Assembly: GCA_963402885.1 (NCBI GenBank) | Contig: OY727095.1 | Span: 11,723,001-11,787,000, forward strand | DNA: 64,000 nucleotides | Origin: Antedon bifida | Lineage: Eukaryota > Echinodermata > Crinoidea > Comatulida > Antedonidae | Direction of reading: 5' to 3' | Part shown: one piece after another, positions 63,701 through 64,000 of the stretch | How the letters are laid out: every line of letters begins with the position of its first letter | Position numbering within the stretch: the stretch's first letter is position 1 | Notes under the pieces: model-generated | Told to the model about the DNA's origin: nothing | The model's input: only the letters and a program-made list of their open reading frames with translations | Database searches by the model: none | Made by a program: the position numbers and the translations under genes

Positions 63701-64000
63701 AATCATTTGAGATCTTTAATACTGTACTGCAAAATAATGCTCAATTGTTGTTAACCTTAATTTTTGCATATTTTTATACAGACCTTTTTACTGTGGCAAT
63801 CATTTGGACATTTCTATAATCAATTCAGTAACTCTTAATGCTGCTAAGTGTGTGGAAGATGTACAAACAAATACAAAAAAAATCAGCCTTTTCAAAATTG
63901 TACAATCAGCCAATAGTCAAGGGGTAGGTGCAAATAGCTGGGCCCCTTTAGTACAGTAACAATAAAAAATATATTTTAAAATATATCTACAGTATATTCA

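Noticed and set aside
1-64000. CRISPR arrays, operons, ribosome-binding sites or rRNA genes
   Set aside because: Spliced animal genes throughout; no direct-repeat/spacer array and no rRNA-like sequence seen.

Overview
The window is AT-rich genomic DNA from an invertebrate deuterostome animal. An echinoderm is my best guess. The reasons are large introns, host genes whose nearest recognisable relatives are vertebrate RABGAP1, ST8SIA and GPR21/GPR52, frequent 'aggccta' words, and a dense load of short inverted-repeat (MITE) elements. The species cannot be named from this sequence.

Three host genes can be read. (1) 2.1-9.2 kb, minus strand: a six-coding-exon alpha-2,8-sialyltransferase (ST8Sia-like) gene, reconstructed from splice sites and sialylmotifs. 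Its last exon has a one-base reading-frame discontinuity just before motif III. Its first coding exon and promoter region (8239-9537) are duplicated at 155-1433, downstream of the gene. A 3.5-kb terminal-inverted-repeat (TIR) element sits in its fourth intron. (2) 11.7-58.9 kb, plus strand: a complete RABGAP1 orthologue, 19 coding exons, 1127 codons, with PTB, DUF3694-like, TBC and coiled-coil parts and every splice phase consistent. It is head-to-head with the sialyltransferase, so the two may share a promoter region around 9.5-11.6 kb. (3) 33.4-34.5 kb, minus strand: an intronless rhodopsin-class GPCR of the GPR21/GPR52 type, nested antisense in the 15-kb ninth intron of RABGAP1.

The rest is introns, flanks and repeats. 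Main items: the TIR element with an internal satellite-like array (3305-6841); a TA-flanked 504-bp MITE (16734-17237); a 1.69-kb tandem duplication whose second copy is split by a textbook non-autonomous Helitron (39251-40539); a 4.7-kb palindromic element with about 1-kb arms that fills intron 10 and holds a Ty3/Gypsy fragment; tRNA-derived SINEs; a CR1-like LINE tail; several minisatellites; and a recurrent MITE family with ends like AGCTCTGTCTACACTATCAAA (at least nine copies or parts).

In RABGAP1 the usual TBC motif YCQG reads YVQG, and exon 11, which carries it, is followed by decayed tandem copies of itself. A 30-bp, phase-neutral microexon candidate lies inside the PTB-coding part. The RABGAP1 protein should act as a Rab GTPase-activating protein, the sialyltransferase in the Golgi and the GPCR at the cell surface. 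Nothing in the sequence links their functions beyond position.
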